Shown here piece after piece: positions 8,008 to 16,850 of a stretch of 64,000 nt of DNA. Every line of letters begins with the position of its first letter. The stretch's first letter is position 1. The stretch lies in the NCBI RefSeq assembly GCF_029953285.1, contig NZ_JASAOI010000054.1, positions 58,102 to 122,101 of the forward strand, in the 5' to 3' direction. The notes below the pieces were generated by a model. The model was given only the letters and a program-made list of their open reading frames with translations. It did not search any database and was not told where the DNA came from. The position numbers and the translations under genes are program-made. Origin of the DNA: Yinghuangia seranimata. GTDB lineage: Bacteria > Actinomycetota > Actinomycetes > Streptomycetales > Streptomycetaceae.

Positions 8008-9384
8008 TCAGCCGCGTTCGACGAGCTGCGCGGCCTTCCGCGCGGCGACCAGGATCGGGTCCCACACCGGGGAGAACGGCGGCGCGTAGCCGAGGTCGAG
8101 GGCCGTGAGGTCCTCGACGGTCATGTGCGCGGTCAGGGCCACGGCCGCCGTGTCGATCCGCTTCGCGGCGCCGTCGCGGCCGACGATCTGCACGCCGAGG
8201 AGGCGGCCGCTCTTGCGTTCGGCGAGCATCTTGACGGTCATCTTGTCGGCGCCCGGGTAGTAGCCGGCGCGGCCGGTCGACTCGATGACGGCGGTCACGT
8301 AGTGGAAGCCGGCGTGGTCGGCGTCCTTCTCGCGCAGGCCGGTGCGGGCGATCTCCAGGTCGCACACCTTGCTGACCGCGGTGCCGACGACGCCGGGGAA
8401 CGTCGCGTAGTCGCCGCCGATGTTCATGCCGACCACCCGGCCCTGCTTGTTCGCGTGCGTCCCCAGTGCGATGTGCTGGAAGCGCCCGGAGACCAGGTTC
8501 AGCACCTCGACGCAGTCGCCGGCCGCCCAGACGCCCTCGTGCCGCGGGTCGCCGCCCCATACGTGCATGCGCAGGTCGGTGCGCAGCCCGCCGCTGTCGC
8601 CGAGCGGCAGGCCGGCGTCCCGGGCGAGGTCGGTGTTGGGGCGGACGCCCATGCCGAGCACGACGATGTCGGCCGGGTGCCGGCCGTTCGCGGTGCGGAC
8701 CGCGGCGACCCGGCCGTCGGCGCCGGTCTCGACGGCCTGCACGTCGGCCTCGGTGACGACGTCGATCCCCATGGCCTCCATCTGCTCGTGCACCAGCACC
8801 CCCATGTCGGGGTCGAGCGTGGACATCGGCTGGCCGGCGCGGTCGAGCACGGTGACCTCGAGGCCGTGCCGCTTCATGGCCTCGGCCATCTCGACGCCGA
8901 TGTAGCCGCCGCCGATGACGACCGCGCGGGCGCATTCCGGACCGAGGTCGGCGATCAGCGCGGCGCCGTCGTCGAGGGTCTGCACGCCGTGCACCCCCGG
9001 CGCGTCGATCCCGGGGATGCGCGGACGCAGCGGCGTCGCGCCGGTCGCCACGACGAGCTGGTCGAACCCGATGCGGTCGGCTTTCCCGGTCTCGACGTCG
9101 CGCACCGCCACCTCGCGCCGGTCGAGGTCGATCCCCTCGGCCTCGGTGCCTACGCGCACGTCGAGGCCGCGCTTGCGGTGCTCCTCCGGCGAGCGGACGA
9201 TCAGCGCGTCCGGCCCGGCGACCGCGCCGCCGACCCAGTACGGGATGCCGCACGCCGAGTACGACGTGTAGCGGCCGCGCTCCAGGACGACGATGTCCAG
9301 GTCGTCGGGGCCGCGCCGCCTGCGGGCCTGTGCCGCCGCGCTGCCGCCCGCCGCGTCGCCGCCGATGACCACGAGTCGTTCCAC
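8008..9384 (-). CDS. FAD-dependent pyridine nucleotide-disulfide oxidoreductase, CoA-disulfide reductase / NADH oxidase type
   Basis: A 458-aa flavoprotein. The N-terminal Rossmann motif is VVIGGDAAGGSAAA, the active-site single cysteine lies in YSACGIPYWVGG (the CoADR/NOX family pattern rather than a CxxxxC pair), the second dinucleotide fold is AVVIGGGYIGVEMAEA, and the FAD-binding GVWAAGDCVEV is near residue 300. The C-terminal dimerisation domain is complete. Family members reduce CoA disulfide, polysulfide or oxygen with NAD(P)H. GTG 9384 follows AAGGAGCGGAAC and gives the expected N-terminus. The exact substrate is not determined. Confidence 0.88.
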   Translation of the reverse strand: MERLVVIGGDAAGGSAAAQARRRRGPDDLDIVVLERGRYTSYSACGIPYWVGGAVAGPDALIVRSPEEHRKRGLDVRVGTEAEGIDLDRREVAVRDVETGKADRIGFDQLVVATGATPLRPRIPGIDAPGVHGVQTLDDGAALIADLGPECARAVVIGGGYIGVEMAEAMKRHGLEVTVLDRAGQPMSTLDPDMGVLVHEQMEAMGIDVVTEADVQAVETGADGRVAAVRTANGRHPADIVVLGMGVRPNTDLARDAGLPLGDSGGLRTDLRMHVWGGDPRHEGVWAAGDCVEVLNLVSGRFQHIALGTHANKQGRVVGMNIGGDYATFPGVVGTAVSKVCDLEIARTGLREKDADHAGFHYVTAVIESTGRAGYYPGADKMTVKMLAERKSGRLLGVQIVGRDGAAKRIDTAAVALTAHMTVEDLTALDLGYAPPFSPVWDPILVAARKAAQLVERG

Positions 9385-9524
9385 GTTCCGCTCCTTACGT
9401 CCCCGGTGTCCCGGCCGTCCCGGATACCCCTCGGGTGCCCCCGTTGCACTGGGGCTGTCCCGACAACCAAGGCTGGGGTGCACCGGCTTCCCCGGAGACC
9501 GCGCAACGCGGATACCCTTCCGGA

Positions 9525-10223
9525 GTGGAAACCCTTGCTGTGAACCTGCTCGACGCCTCCTCGCTCATCACGACGTTCGGCCTCATCGGCATCTTCGTGA
9601 TCATCTTCGCCGAGACGGGCCTGCTCGTCGGGTTCTTCTTCCCCGGCGACTCCATGCTGTTCCTGGCCGGCGTCGCCGCGTCCAGCTCCGCCGAAAAGGT
9701 GGTCGGCGCCAGCCTGTCGCTGCCGGGACTGCTGATCGGCGCACCGCTGTGCGCGATCGCGGGCGCGCAGCTGGGCCACCTGATCGGCGCCAAGGCCGGG
9801 CCGAAGATGTTCAGCAAGCCGAACTCCAAGCTGTTCAAGCAGGAGTACGTCGACAAGGCCGAGCACTACTTCGAGAAGTTCGGCCCGGCGAAGGCCGTGG
9901 TGCTGGCGCGGTTCATCCCGATCGTCCGCACGTTCCTGAACCCGGTCGCCGGCGTGCTCGAGATGCCCGCGCGGAAGTTCTTCGTCTGGAACGTCGTCGG
10001 CGGCGTGATCTGGACGATCGGCATCATCATGGCCGGCTACTGGCTCGGTGACGCGATCGGCGAGAGCATCGACAAGTACCTGCTGCCGGGCATCGCGGTG
10101 ATCGTCCTGGTGTCGCTGCTGCCGATCTTCATCGAGGTGTTCCGCGAGCGCCGCGCGAAGAAGAACGCGCCGAGCACGGACGGCACCGCCGAGCAGGCCC
10201 GCCCGGTGAGCCACCGCCGCTGA
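9525..10223 (+). CDS. DedA family (SNARE-associated / VTT domain) membrane protein
   Basis: A ~232-aa inner-membrane protein of the DedA superfamily, implicated in lipid flipping and proton-dependent membrane homeostasis. Visible family features are FAETGLLVGFFFPGDSMLF, the amphipathic AGAQLGHLIGAKAG, and the conserved ARFIPIVRTFLNPVAGVLEM (R and P residues needed for function), followed by two C-terminal membrane segments. GTG 9525 gives VETLAVNLL; GTG 9540 is an alternative start with GGAG further upstream. It is divergent from the flavoprotein gene. Confidence 0.92.
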   Translation: METLAVNLLDASSLITTFGLIGIFVIIFAETGLLVGFFFPGDSMLFLAGVAASSSAEKVVGASLSLPGLLIGAPLCAIAGAQLGHLIGAKAGPKMFSKPNSKLFKQEYVDKAEHYFEKFGPAKAVVLARFIPIVRTFLNPVAGVLEMPARKFFVWNVVGGVIWTIGIIMAGYWLGDAIGESIDKYLLPGIAVIVLVSLLPIFIEVFRERRAKKNAPSTDGTAEQARPVSHRR

Positions 10224-10261
10224 GCCCGCCCGGCTTCTCCCCCTGTTCTCCCCCTGACGTG

Positions 10262-10298
10262 CGAAGCGCCCCCGGCCGATCCGGCCGGGGGCGCTTCG
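10262..10298. terminator. Convergent-gene terminator between dedA-like gene and pyrE
   Basis: CGAAGCGCCCCCGGCC (10262-10277) is perfectly complementary to 10283-10298 with a 5-nt loop. A short TCTGT tail follows on the plus strand. Confidence 0.8.
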
Positions 10299-10323
10299 TC
10301 TGTCGGGGTCGCGGCGCGCGGGC

Positions 10324-10863
10324 TCAGCCGAGTCCGAGGTCGTCCAGCGTGTAGGCGGTGACGTAAGGCAGCCCGGCCTCGGCGATCGCGGGGGCGGCGC
10401 CGCGCTCGACGATCACCGCGACGCCGACCACGTCGGCCCCGGCCTCGCGCAGCGCCTCGACGGCTGCGAGCACCGACCCGCCGGTGGTGGAGGTGTCCTC
10501 GACGGCCAGCACGCGGCGGCCCGCGACGTCCGGGCCCTCGATGCGGCGCTGCAGGCCGTGCGCCTTGCCGGTCTTGCGGACGACGAACGCGTCGAGCTTG
10601 CGTCCCGCGGCGGCCGCGGCGTGCAGCATCGCGGCGGCGACCGGGTCGGCACCGAGCGTCAGGCCGCCGACCGCCTCGTAGTCCAGGTCCGCCGTCGCGT
10701 CGAGCATGACGCGGCCGACCAGCGGCGCGGCCTCCGCGTCGAGCGTGACGCGGCGCAGGTCGACGTAGTAGTCGGCCTCCTTGCCGGAGGACAGCGTGAC
10801 CCGGCCGTGCACGACGGCCTTGTCCTTGATCTGGGCGAGCAGGGCATCGCGGTCGGCACTCAT
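10324..10863 (-). CDS. pyrE: Orotate phosphoribosyltransferase
   Basis: The 179-aa enzyme transfers ribose-5-phosphate from PRPP to orotate, making OMP in pyrimidine synthesis. The sequence shows the substrate loop LSSGKEADYYVDLRRV, the basic loop VVRKTGKAHGLQR and the PRPP-binding motif VLAVEDTSTTGGS. Length and order match bacterial PyrE. The start is the ATG at 10863. It shares a terminator with the convergent DedA gene and is followed upstream by a CoxG-like gene on the same strand. Confidence 0.95.
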   Translation of the reverse strand: MSADRDALLAQIKDKAVVHGRVTLSSGKEADYYVDLRRVTLDAEAAPLVGRVMLDATADLDYEAVGGLTLGADPVAAAMLHAAAAAGRKLDAFVVRKTGKAHGLQRRIEGPDVAGRRVLAVEDTSTTGGSVLAAVEALREAGADVVGVAVIVERGAAPAIAEAGLPYVTAYTLDDLGLG

Positions 10864-10956
10864 GGCGGAAAGCCTAGGGCCTGGTCGGGAGGCCTCCGGA
10901 CAGGCCCTGACCCGCGGTGTGTGGCGCCGTCCCCCGCGGACGGGCGCGGGCTCCCG

Positions 10957-11658
10957 TCAGGAGTCCTTCTTCTCCGCGCGCTTGCGGCGGCGCCGGCTGC
11001 GGAGTGCGCGGCCGGTCAGCAGCGCGCCGACCAGCATCGCGGCCGGGGGGCCGAGGCGTCGGAGGACGCCGCGGTCGCGGGCCGGCTCCGGCTCGGCGGC
11101 GGGGACGACGACCACGGCCCGCGGGCGGGGCTCGGGGGCGGAGACGCGCGGTGTGGACGTGGTGGCCGGGCGTACCGGAACGACGTCGGGGACCTCCTGG
11201 TCGCGGACCGGGGCGAGTTCCTCGGTGAGCGCGGAGGCGAAGCGCTCGGCGAGCCGGTGCCAGGCGGCGGCCAGCTGCTCGGCCGGGAGGTCGGCGGTGC
11301 GGCCCTGGGCGGTGAGCGAGCCGTCGAACACCAGCTTGGTGTCGGTGCCCTCGTCGTCGAGCCGGATGGTCAGGACGGCCTTGACCGGCGCCTCGCCGCG
11401 GGCCTCGACGCCGTCGGCGGTGACGACGACCGCGAGCGGCAGGTCGTCGGCCTCGGCCACGGACGCGGTACCGCGGTAGGTGACGGTCGTGCCGCCGGCG
11501 CGCAGCCGCAGCCGCCCGGTGAGCAGGACGCCGTCGCCGCCGGTGCGCGGCGGTTCGTCGTTGGACAGCCCGGGCACGCACTCGGCGAGCCGCGCCGGAT
11601 CGTGGAGGACGCCCCACACCAGCCGGACCGGAATCGGCACCACGACCTCGTACGCCAT
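10957..11658 (-). CDS. SRPBCC / CoxG-like protein with C-terminal membrane anchor
   Basis: A 233-aa protein. Residues 1-150 match the SRPBCC (START-like) CoxG family: IPVRLVWGVLHDPARLAECVPG, then a beta-rich core and the amphipathic LAAAWHRLAERFASALTEEL helix. A Pro/Ala-rich linker leads to one hydrophobic segment (GPPAAMLVGALLTGRAL) and a basic tail RSRRRRKRAEKK, so the domain is probably tethered to the membrane, facing the cytoplasm. CoxG of Oligotropha anchors CO dehydrogenase, but many actinobacterial homologues have no such partner and none is present here. GGAGGAGGAC precedes the ATG. Confidence 0.82.
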   Translation of the reverse strand: MAYEVVVPIPVRLVWGVLHDPARLAECVPGLSNDEPPRTGGDGVLLTGRLRLRAGGTTVTYRGTASVAEADDLPLAVVVTADGVEARGEAPVKAVLTIRLDDEGTDTKLVFDGSLTAQGRTADLPAEQLAAAWHRLAERFASALTEELAPVRDQEVPDVVPVRPATTSTPRVSAPEPRPRAVVVVPAAEPEPARDRGVLRRLGPPAAMLVGALLTGRALRSRRRRKRAEKKDS

Positions 11659-11724
11659 GGGTTCGTCCTCCTCCGCGCGGGCCCGGCGGCACGATTGCGC
11701 GCCTGTGCGACACCAAGGGGAAGC

Positions 11725-12642
11725 CTACGCACCGGTACTACATGTGTACGAGCACTTCGATCCGTCGTGTTCGCGCGTCGCCGCCGGAGGAGTAGGGCCG
11801 AACGCCGCAACTCCGGCCAGCAGCACGAGCGCCGCGGCGACGAGCGCGCAGACCCGCACGCGGCCGCGCCGGTCGAGGTCCGCGCGGAACAGCCACAGCA
11901 CGACGCAGGTGCCGACGAGCGCGTTGACGGCGCCGACGAGGGCGACGGTGCCGGCCTGTCCGAGCGCGGGCAGCAGGAGGAACGGGAACAGGAGTCCGCC
12001 GGCGAGCGCGCCCACGTAGTCGGCGGCGAACAGGTCGGCGACGGCGTGCCCGGCGTCCTGGCGGCGGATGCGCTGGACGAGGGTCATCAGCAGCGGGATC
12101 TCCGCGCCGACGAGGATGCCGGTCGCGACGCACACGGCGAGCATGGTCGGCCGGTACAGGCCGAGCGAGTGCGCGCCGACGTAGACGACGGTGACGGAGG
12201 TGCCGCCGACGGCCGCGAGCGCACTCTCGACGACGGCGAACGCCTCGGCGGGCCGGTCGCCGAACGGCTTGGCGGCGAGCGCCCCCAGGCCCATCGCGAA
12301 CACCATGACGGACAGCACGACCGAGGTCTCGGTGACCGGGTCGGGCCCGAGCAGGCCGCCGAGCGCGACCAGCGCGAGCTCGTACACGAGCCCGCACGCT
12401 GAGCACACCAGCACCGCGGCGAGCACGACCCCGCGCGCGACGCCCACGCCGAGCGGGAGGCCGCGGCGGGCGGCGCGGGGCGGGGCACCCGGCGCCGGCA
12501 CCGCGAGCAGCCGGCCGGGCGTCGGACCCGGGCCGTACACCCTGCGGTGCCGGCCCTGTCCGCGGCGGCCGGCGACGGCGAACCCGCCGACCCCGCCGCT
12601 GTGGAAGAGGCCGGGGCAGGGCACCTGGTCCTCGGGGGTCAC
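11725..12642 (-). CDS. Spermidine synthase-like membrane protein lacking its catalytic domain
   Basis: The 305-aa frame contains the multi-spanning N-terminal half of actinobacterial membrane-bound spermidine-synthase-like proteins: [58 protein letters not shown] and the hallmark [18 protein letters not shown]. In the full-length family a cytoplasmic aminopropyltransferase (SAM-dependent, GGGDG motif) follows the last membrane segment. Here the frame ends 25-30 residues after it and the next gene begins 66 bp on. The GTG start overlaps the DUF2617 stop (GTGA), indicating coupling. It may be a remnant or a membrane-only paralogue. Confidence 0.78.
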   Translation of the reverse strand: MTPEDQVPCPGLFHSGGVGGFAVAGRRGQGRHRRVYGPGPTPGRLLAVPAPGAPPRAARRGLPLGVGVARGVVLAAVLVCSACGLVYELALVALGGLLGPDPVTETSVVLSVMVFAMGLGALAAKPFGDRPAEAFAVVESALAAVGGTSVTVVYVGAHSLGLYRPTMLAVCVATGILVGAEIPLLMTLVQRIRRQDAGHAVADLFAADYVGALAGGLLFPFLLLPALGQAGTVALVGAVNALVGTCVVLWLFRADLDRRGRVRVCALVAAALVLLAGVAAFGPTPPAATREHDGSKCSYTCSTGA

Positions 12643-13136
12643 GCGGCCCGGCTGCGGGTGCTGACGATGCGCCGCTCCTGCGGGTAGGTGTGCCAGGTCG
12701 ACCAGCTCAGGACGCCGTCGCGGTACTCGGCCGCTATCGCGGTGACCGCGTCGGGATGGCCCGGGTAGGCGCCGATGATGCCGCCGGGGTGCGCCTCGAC
12801 GTCGGCGACCATCGCACGGACGCGCGAGGCGAACAGGTCGCGGGGCAGGTACTCGACGAGCGAGGTGAACTCGTAGTCCCAGCCGTCGACGCGCTGCGCG
12901 GCGCGCGCGGGCAGGGGCGTGCGCTGGGCGCCGAGGCACGCGACGGTCTCGGAGCAGACCCCGTGCGGGGCGTGCACGAGCACTTGGTGGGAGGCGCCGA
13001 GCAGGCGCAGTTCGAGCCGCAGGCCGCCGAGCGTCAGCGAGCGCGACGCGAGGGGCGCGAGCGGGCGCAGCCCGAGGTACCACCCGAGGGCGTCGGCACG
13101 GGTGTCGGAGTACGCGGTCCTCAGTTCGGCATGCAT
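12639..13136 (-). CDS. DUF2617 family protein
   Basis: A 165-aa soluble protein matching DUF2617: start [14 protein letters not shown], the central [12 protein letters not shown], then [15 protein letters not shown] and the C-terminal [17 protein letters not shown]. The function is unknown; in Streptomyces the gene normally precedes the membrane spermidine-synthase-like gene, as here, with a 4-nt overlap. ATG 13136 is the family-consistent start; longer upstream readings are out of character. Confidence 0.87.
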   Translation of the reverse strand: MHAELRTAYSDTRADALGWYLGLRPLAPLASRSLTLGGLRLELRLLGASHQVLVHAPHGVCSETVACLGAQRTPLPARAAQRVDGWDYEFTSLVEYLPRDLFASRVRAMVADVEAHPGGIIGAYPGHPDAVTAIAAEYRDGVLSWSTWHTYPQERRIVSTRSRAA

Positions 13137-13234
13137 CACGTAGGCAGGAGGGGGTGGAGGAAGGAGGCGGTGGAGGGGCCGCAAACGGGGGTGCGCGGCC
13201 GGATTCACGGTAGGGGTTGGCCCGTTTCCCGTCG

Positions 13235-13274
13235 TCACCCTTGACGGTGAAAGATGTTCACTCATATGGGTGAA
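13235..13274. promoter_or_regulatory. Two inverted repeats and a possible promoter upstream of the aminotransferase
   Basis: TCACC (13235-13239) and GGTGA (13246-13250) flank a TTGAC at 13241. About 10 bp on, TTCACTCATATGGGTGAA (13257-13274) is an 18-bp palindrome with one mismatched pair. TTGACG at 13241-13246 with TATGGG at 13265 gives an 18-bp spacer, so the palindrome would cover the -10 region. The binding regulator is unknown. Confidence 0.4.
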
Positions 13275-13385
13275 TGTCGCTGTGGATGCGGCAGGCTGGT
13301 CGAGGATCGCCGGAGATCCCGGCATACGCCGAACAGCGTCAATCAACGCCGACCACACACGATCACAACAGGAAGTGGGACCACC

Positions 13386-14570
13386 GTGGGCCGACCGCTG
13401 CTCAACCGTCGCCTGGACGGCCTCGGGACGACGATCTTCGCCGAGATGTCCGCGCTCGCGACGCGCACCGGCGCGATCAACCTCGGCCAGGGCTTCCCCG
13501 ACACCGACGGTCCGGACGAGATCCGCGAGGCGGTCGTCGACGCGCTGCGCGGCGGCTTCAACCAGTACCCGCCCGGCCCCGGCCACGCCGACCTGCGCGA
13601 GGCGATCGCCGAGCACCGGCAGCGCTTCTACGGCCACCTCGGCGGGCAGACGTACGACCCCGACACCGAGGTGCTGGTGACCACCGGCGCCACCGAGGCG
13701 ATCGCGTCCGCGCTGCTCGCGCTCGTCGAACCGGGCGACGAGGTCATCGCGCTGGAGCCCTACTACGACTCGTACGCGGCGTGCATCGCGATGGCCGGCG
13801 GCGTCCGCGTCGGCGTGCCGCTGCGCCCGCCGACGTTCGGCCTCGACGTCGCGGCGCTGCGCGCGGCGATCACCCCGCGCACCCGGCTGATCATGCTGAA
13901 CACCCCGCACAACCCGACCGGTTCGGTGCTCGGCCGGGACGAACTCGCCGAGGTCGCACGGCTCGCGGTCGAACACGATCTGCTGGTCGTCACCGACGAG
14001 GTGTACGAGCACCTGGTGTTCGAGGGATCGCACATCCCGCTCGCCTCGTTCCCGGGGATGCGCGAGCGGACGGTGACGATCAGCTCGTCCGGCAAGACGT
14101 TCTCGTTCACCGGCTGGAAGATCGGCTGGGTGTGCGCGAGCCCGGAGCTGGTCGCGGCGGTGCGCACCACCAAGCAGTTCCTCACCTACGTCTCCGGCGG
14201 CCCGTTCCAGCCCGCGATCGCCCGCGCGCTGCGGCTGCCGGACGAGTACTACGCCGGCTTCCTCGCCGACATGCGCCGCAAGCGGGACATCCTGGCCGAC
14301 GGCCTGGAGGCGGCCGGGCTGACCGTGTACCGGCCGAGCGGCACGTACTTCATCACCACCGACATCACGCCGCTGGGCTTCACCGACGGCCTCGACTTCT
14401 GCCGCCGGCTGCCCGAGCTGTGCGGCGTGGTCGCGGTCCCGGAGAAGGTCTTCTTCGACGACACCCCCGAGGCCCAGGAGATCGGCCGGCCGCTGGTGCG
14501 GTTCGCGTTCTGCAAGAAGGAGAGCGTGCTCACCGAGGCCGCCGAGCGGCTGGCGACGCTGCGCGTCTGA
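13386..14570 (+). CDS. Class I/II PLP-dependent aminotransferase (DapC / kynurenine aminotransferase type)
   Basis: A 394-aa fold-type I aminotransferase. Seen in order: INLGQGFPDTDGP, TTGATEAIASALLALVEPGDEV, LEPYYDSYAAC, LNTPHNPTGSV (PLP-phosphate loop), VTDEVYEHLVF, and the Schiff-base Lys in SSSGKTFSFTGWKIGW, ending with RFAFCKKESVLTEAAERL. This subgroup contains N-succinyl-diaminopimelate aminotransferases and kynurenine/methionine aminotransferases; which applies is unclear. GTG 13386 is preceded by AGGAAGTGGG. A palindrome upstream suggests regulated transcription. Confidence 0.9.
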   Translation: MGRPLLNRRLDGLGTTIFAEMSALATRTGAINLGQGFPDTDGPDEIREAVVDALRGGFNQYPPGPGHADLREAIAEHRQRFYGHLGGQTYDPDTEVLVTTGATEAIASALLALVEPGDEVIALEPYYDSYAACIAMAGGVRVGVPLRPPTFGLDVAALRAAITPRTRLIMLNTPHNPTGSVLGRDELAEVARLAVEHDLLVVTDEVYEHLVFEGSHIPLASFPGMRERTVTISSSGKTFSFTGWKIGWVCASPELVAAVRTTKQFLTYVSGGPFQPAIARALRLPDEYYAGFLADMRRKRDILADGLEAAGLTVYRPSGTYFITTDITPLGFTDGLDFCRRLPELCGVVAVPEKVFFDDTPEAQEIGRPLVRFAFCKKESVLTEAAERLATLRV

Positions 14571-14591
14571 CCACCGGGGGCGGGAACGGCG

Positions 14592-14622
14592 ACGGCCCCG
14601 GCGCGGGATGCGTCGGGGCCGT
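14592..14622. terminator. Convergent terminator
   Basis: ACGGCCCCG (14592-14600) pairs perfectly with CGGGGCCGT (14614-14622), between the aminotransferase and the convergent YbjN gene. Confidence 0.65.
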
Positions 14623-14660
14623 GCGCTGTGTGTGCTGTGTCTGCGGTGCCGCAGGACCGG

Positions 14661-15149
14661 TCAGTCCTCGGACGGCTTCTCCTCGGCCGGCGGCAGCTGC
14701 TCGGTCAGCCAGTTGGAGAACGAGATGCAGGTGCTGATCCACGCGCGGGTGGTGAACACGAACAGCTCGCGGTTGATGCCCGGCTCCAGGTCGAGCTGGG
14801 CCTCGGCGATGATCCGCAGCCGGCCGTCGTCGTGCACGTGGGTGTAGGCCTTGGGCCAGAAGTACTGGCGGTGCCAGTCGTCCAGCAGCTCCAGGACGTG
14901 GGGCTTGTCCGTGACGTCGAACTCACGGTCGAGGAACATCCTGACCGTGTAGATCTCGGAGGCGTCGCCCTTCAGCATGAAGTAGATGCGGAAGCCCTCC
15001 CACGGAGCGCCGATGTCACCCTCGTCGTCGACGAAGTGGTTGACCTGGAGCTCGGTGAGGACCTGCTGGATCAGCTCCTGCGTCGGCTTGATGACCGGCG
15101 AGGCGGGAACGAAGTTCGGCCTCGGGATCGAGGACGGGTCGATGCTCAT
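14661..15149 (-). CDS. YbjN domain-containing protein
   Basis: A 162-aa soluble protein of the YbjN family, which has a type III secretion chaperone-like fold. The pattern is TQELIQQVLTELQVNHFVDDEGDIGAPWEGFRIYFMLKG, then EIYTVRMFLDREFDV and AQLDLEPGINRELFVFTTRAWISTCISFSNWLTEQL (each shown here only as landmarks). ATG 15149 is chosen because AGGAGAGGAATCCC lies just upstream. Its role in actinobacteria is unknown. It is cotranscribable with nothing obvious; the RNA ligase gene lies upstream on the same strand 130 bp away. Confidence 0.85.
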   Translation of the reverse strand: MSIDPSSIPRPNFVPASPVIKPTQELIQQVLTELQVNHFVDDEGDIGAPWEGFRIYFMLKGDASEIYTVRMFLDREFDVTDKPHVLELLDDWHRQYFWPKAYTHVHDDGRLRIIAEAQLDLEPGINRELFVFTTRAWISTCISFSNWLTEQLPPAEEKPSED

Positions 15150-15279
15150 GGGATTCCTCTCCTGACGTCTCGTGGCCATCCTCCCCCATGTCCGGACCGT
15201 GCGGTGACTCCTGTCACAGCTCGTCACCGGGCGTTTCCCGGACGTAAGGGAAATGTCACCGGGGGCTCTCTACGGGGGC

Positions 15280-16362
15280 TCACTCATACTCCGTACCGCC
15301 CTTCCTGGTGAGGTACGCGTCCGAGACGAGCTTGCCGACCGCGCGGCCGCGGGTGACCTCGCTGCGCCGCTCGCGGGCGGTCCGGACGACCACGCCCTCG
15401 CGCAGGTGCGCCCCCGTGCCGGAGACCGTTTCGCGGCCCTCGGCGAGCGCCACGAGCGCGGCCTCGTCGTACGGGCCCTCGTACAGCGTCGGGACGACGG
15501 GCAGGCGTACGGACAGCCCGGCGAGGACGCCGGCCAGCTCGGCGGCGTCGACCCAGCGGACGGCTCCCGACGCGTCCGAGAAGGACACGTCGAAGACGGC
15601 GTAGCCGGGCAGCTCGGCGGTCGCCTTGGCGCCGTACCCGAGGTCCTGGACGCCCTGCCCGTAGACCTCGCCGAAGACGCCCACCCGCTCGGCGCCGAAG
15701 ATGGCGGCGAGCTTGGCGGCGGCCTCGGGGACGCGGTGTCCGAGGACCGCACGCCAGTACAGGTTCTTCTCGTCGCGGGCCAGCCCGAGGCCCTTGCCGC
15801 CGAAGCCCTTGGACGAGACGTACTCGCCGTCGGGGGTGAGCGTGTAGAGGCACGCCGTGCCGTGGATCTTCTCGGTGGCGACGACGGGCTCGCCGGGGGT
15901 GAACAGGTCGGGGTAGCGCTTGATGTTCTCGATGTCGATCCAGGGCAGCAGGTCGCCGGCCGCCACGACGTCGCCGCTCATGTGGACGGGGATCGGCGGC
16001 ACCCATTTGACGATGCCGAGGTCGGGGGCGAAGTCGCGGCCTTCCGCGTGCGCGGCGGCCAGGTCGACGCCGGCGAGCGCGTTCGGCACGCACACGATGC
16101 CCTGGGAGAGTTCGCCGCGCAGCCGGATGGCCTTGACGCGGTTGTGGTCGGCGCCGGCGAGCCGGCCGGTGAGGCCGAGTTCGTCGACGAGGTCCGGTGG
16201 CAGGACCGCTTGTTCAGGTATGTAGACCGCCCAGTCGCCGTCCTTGTACCGCCCCTTGGCGACGACGGCCCGGTACAGCCCGACCTGGGCGAGTTCGAGC
16301 GCGTCCGCGTTGGGGTGGGTGTGGACGGCGAGTTGTTCTGCGGTGACCCGAAGTGTGGACAT
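15280..16362 (-). CDS. ATP-dependent RNA ligase, DraRnl (Rnl5) type
   Basis: A 360-aa nucleic-acid ligase. The N-terminal ~130 residues form an OB-like module (LAVHTHPNADALELAQVG), as in Deinococcus DraRnl. The C-terminal nucleotidyltransferase domain has motif I EKIHGTACLY (nucleophile Lys165, K-x-H-G form), motif III VFGEVYGQG, motif IV LREGVVVRT and motif V GKLVSDAYL with its Lys. Such ligases seal 3'-OH/5'-phosphate RNA ends in nicked duplexes and act in RNA repair. The ATG at 16362 follows GCGGGA. It is divergent from a cupin gene, 55 bp away. The natural substrate is unknown. Confidence 0.85.
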   Translation of the reverse strand: MSTLRVTAEQLAVHTHPNADALELAQVGLYRAVVAKGRYKDGDWAVYIPEQAVLPPDLVDELGLTGRLAGADHNRVKAIRLRGELSQGIVCVPNALAGVDLAAAHAEGRDFAPDLGIVKWVPPIPVHMSGDVVAAGDLLPWIDIENIKRYPDLFTPGEPVVATEKIHGTACLYTLTPDGEYVSSKGFGGKGLGLARDEKNLYWRAVLGHRVPEAAAKLAAIFGAERVGVFGEVYGQGVQDLGYGAKATAELPGYAVFDVSFSDASGAVRWVDAAELAGVLAGLSVRLPVVPTLYEGPYDEAALVALAEGRETVSGTGAHLREGVVVRTARERRSEVTRGRAVGKLVSDAYLTRKGGTEYE

Positions 16363-16417
16363 TCCCGCAGGGTGACACCCCGCCGGAGCGGCCATCCAAC
16401 GGTTTTCGGCGGCCTGC

Positions 16418-16801
16418 GTGATGATGATCGCCATGCCGAACTTCATCGAGAGGCCGACCGTCGTCGAGGCGGCCGGGAACATCCCCAAGATCATTCGCGA
16501 GTACGTCGGCCGGGTGAACACCGGCGAGTCGGGACTCAGCATCGCCCACATGAGCTCGCCCGGCGGCTGGGAGGAGCCCGGCCAGACACCGGAGTTCGAC
16601 GAGTACACCGTGGTGCTGCGCGGCGTGCTGACGGTCGAGTACCAGGGCGGCGTGCAGGAGGTCGCGGCCGGGCAGGGCATCCACACCAGGGCCGGCGAGT
16701 GGGTGCGGTACAGCACGCGCGGCGCGGACGGCGCGGACTATGTGGCCGTGTGCCTGCCGGGGTTCGCGCCGGAGACGGTGCACCGGGACGGCGACGGCTG
16801 A
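16418..16801 (+). CDS. Small cupin-domain protein
   Basis: A ~127-aa single-domain cupin. The two cupin motifs appear as FDEYTVVLRGVLTVEYQGG and GQGIHTRAGEWVRYSTRG, but the usual G(X)5HXH metal ligands are partly replaced, so metal binding is uncertain. The conserved start PNFIERPTVVEAAGN suggests ATG 16433 as an alternative to 16418; neither has a strong ribosome-binding site. It is divergent from the RNA ligase gene and could share its promoter region. Function unknown. Confidence 0.8.
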   Translation: MMMIAMPNFIERPTVVEAAGNIPKIIREYVGRVNTGESGLSIAHMSSPGGWEEPGQTPEFDEYTVVLRGVLTVEYQGGVQEVAAGQGIHTRAGEWVRYSTRGADGADYVAVCLPGFAPETVHRDGDG

Positions 16802-16814
16802 GGTCGCACGGATC

Positions 16815-16843
16815 CCGCCGGGCCGGGTGTCCCGGCCCGGCGG
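16815..16843. terminator. Convergent terminator
   Basis: CCGCCGGGCCGGG (16815-16827) and 16831-16843 form a perfect 13-bp stem with a TGT loop, between the cupin gene and the convergent membrane protein gene. Confidence 0.75.
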
Positions 16844-16850
16844 ACCGGTA

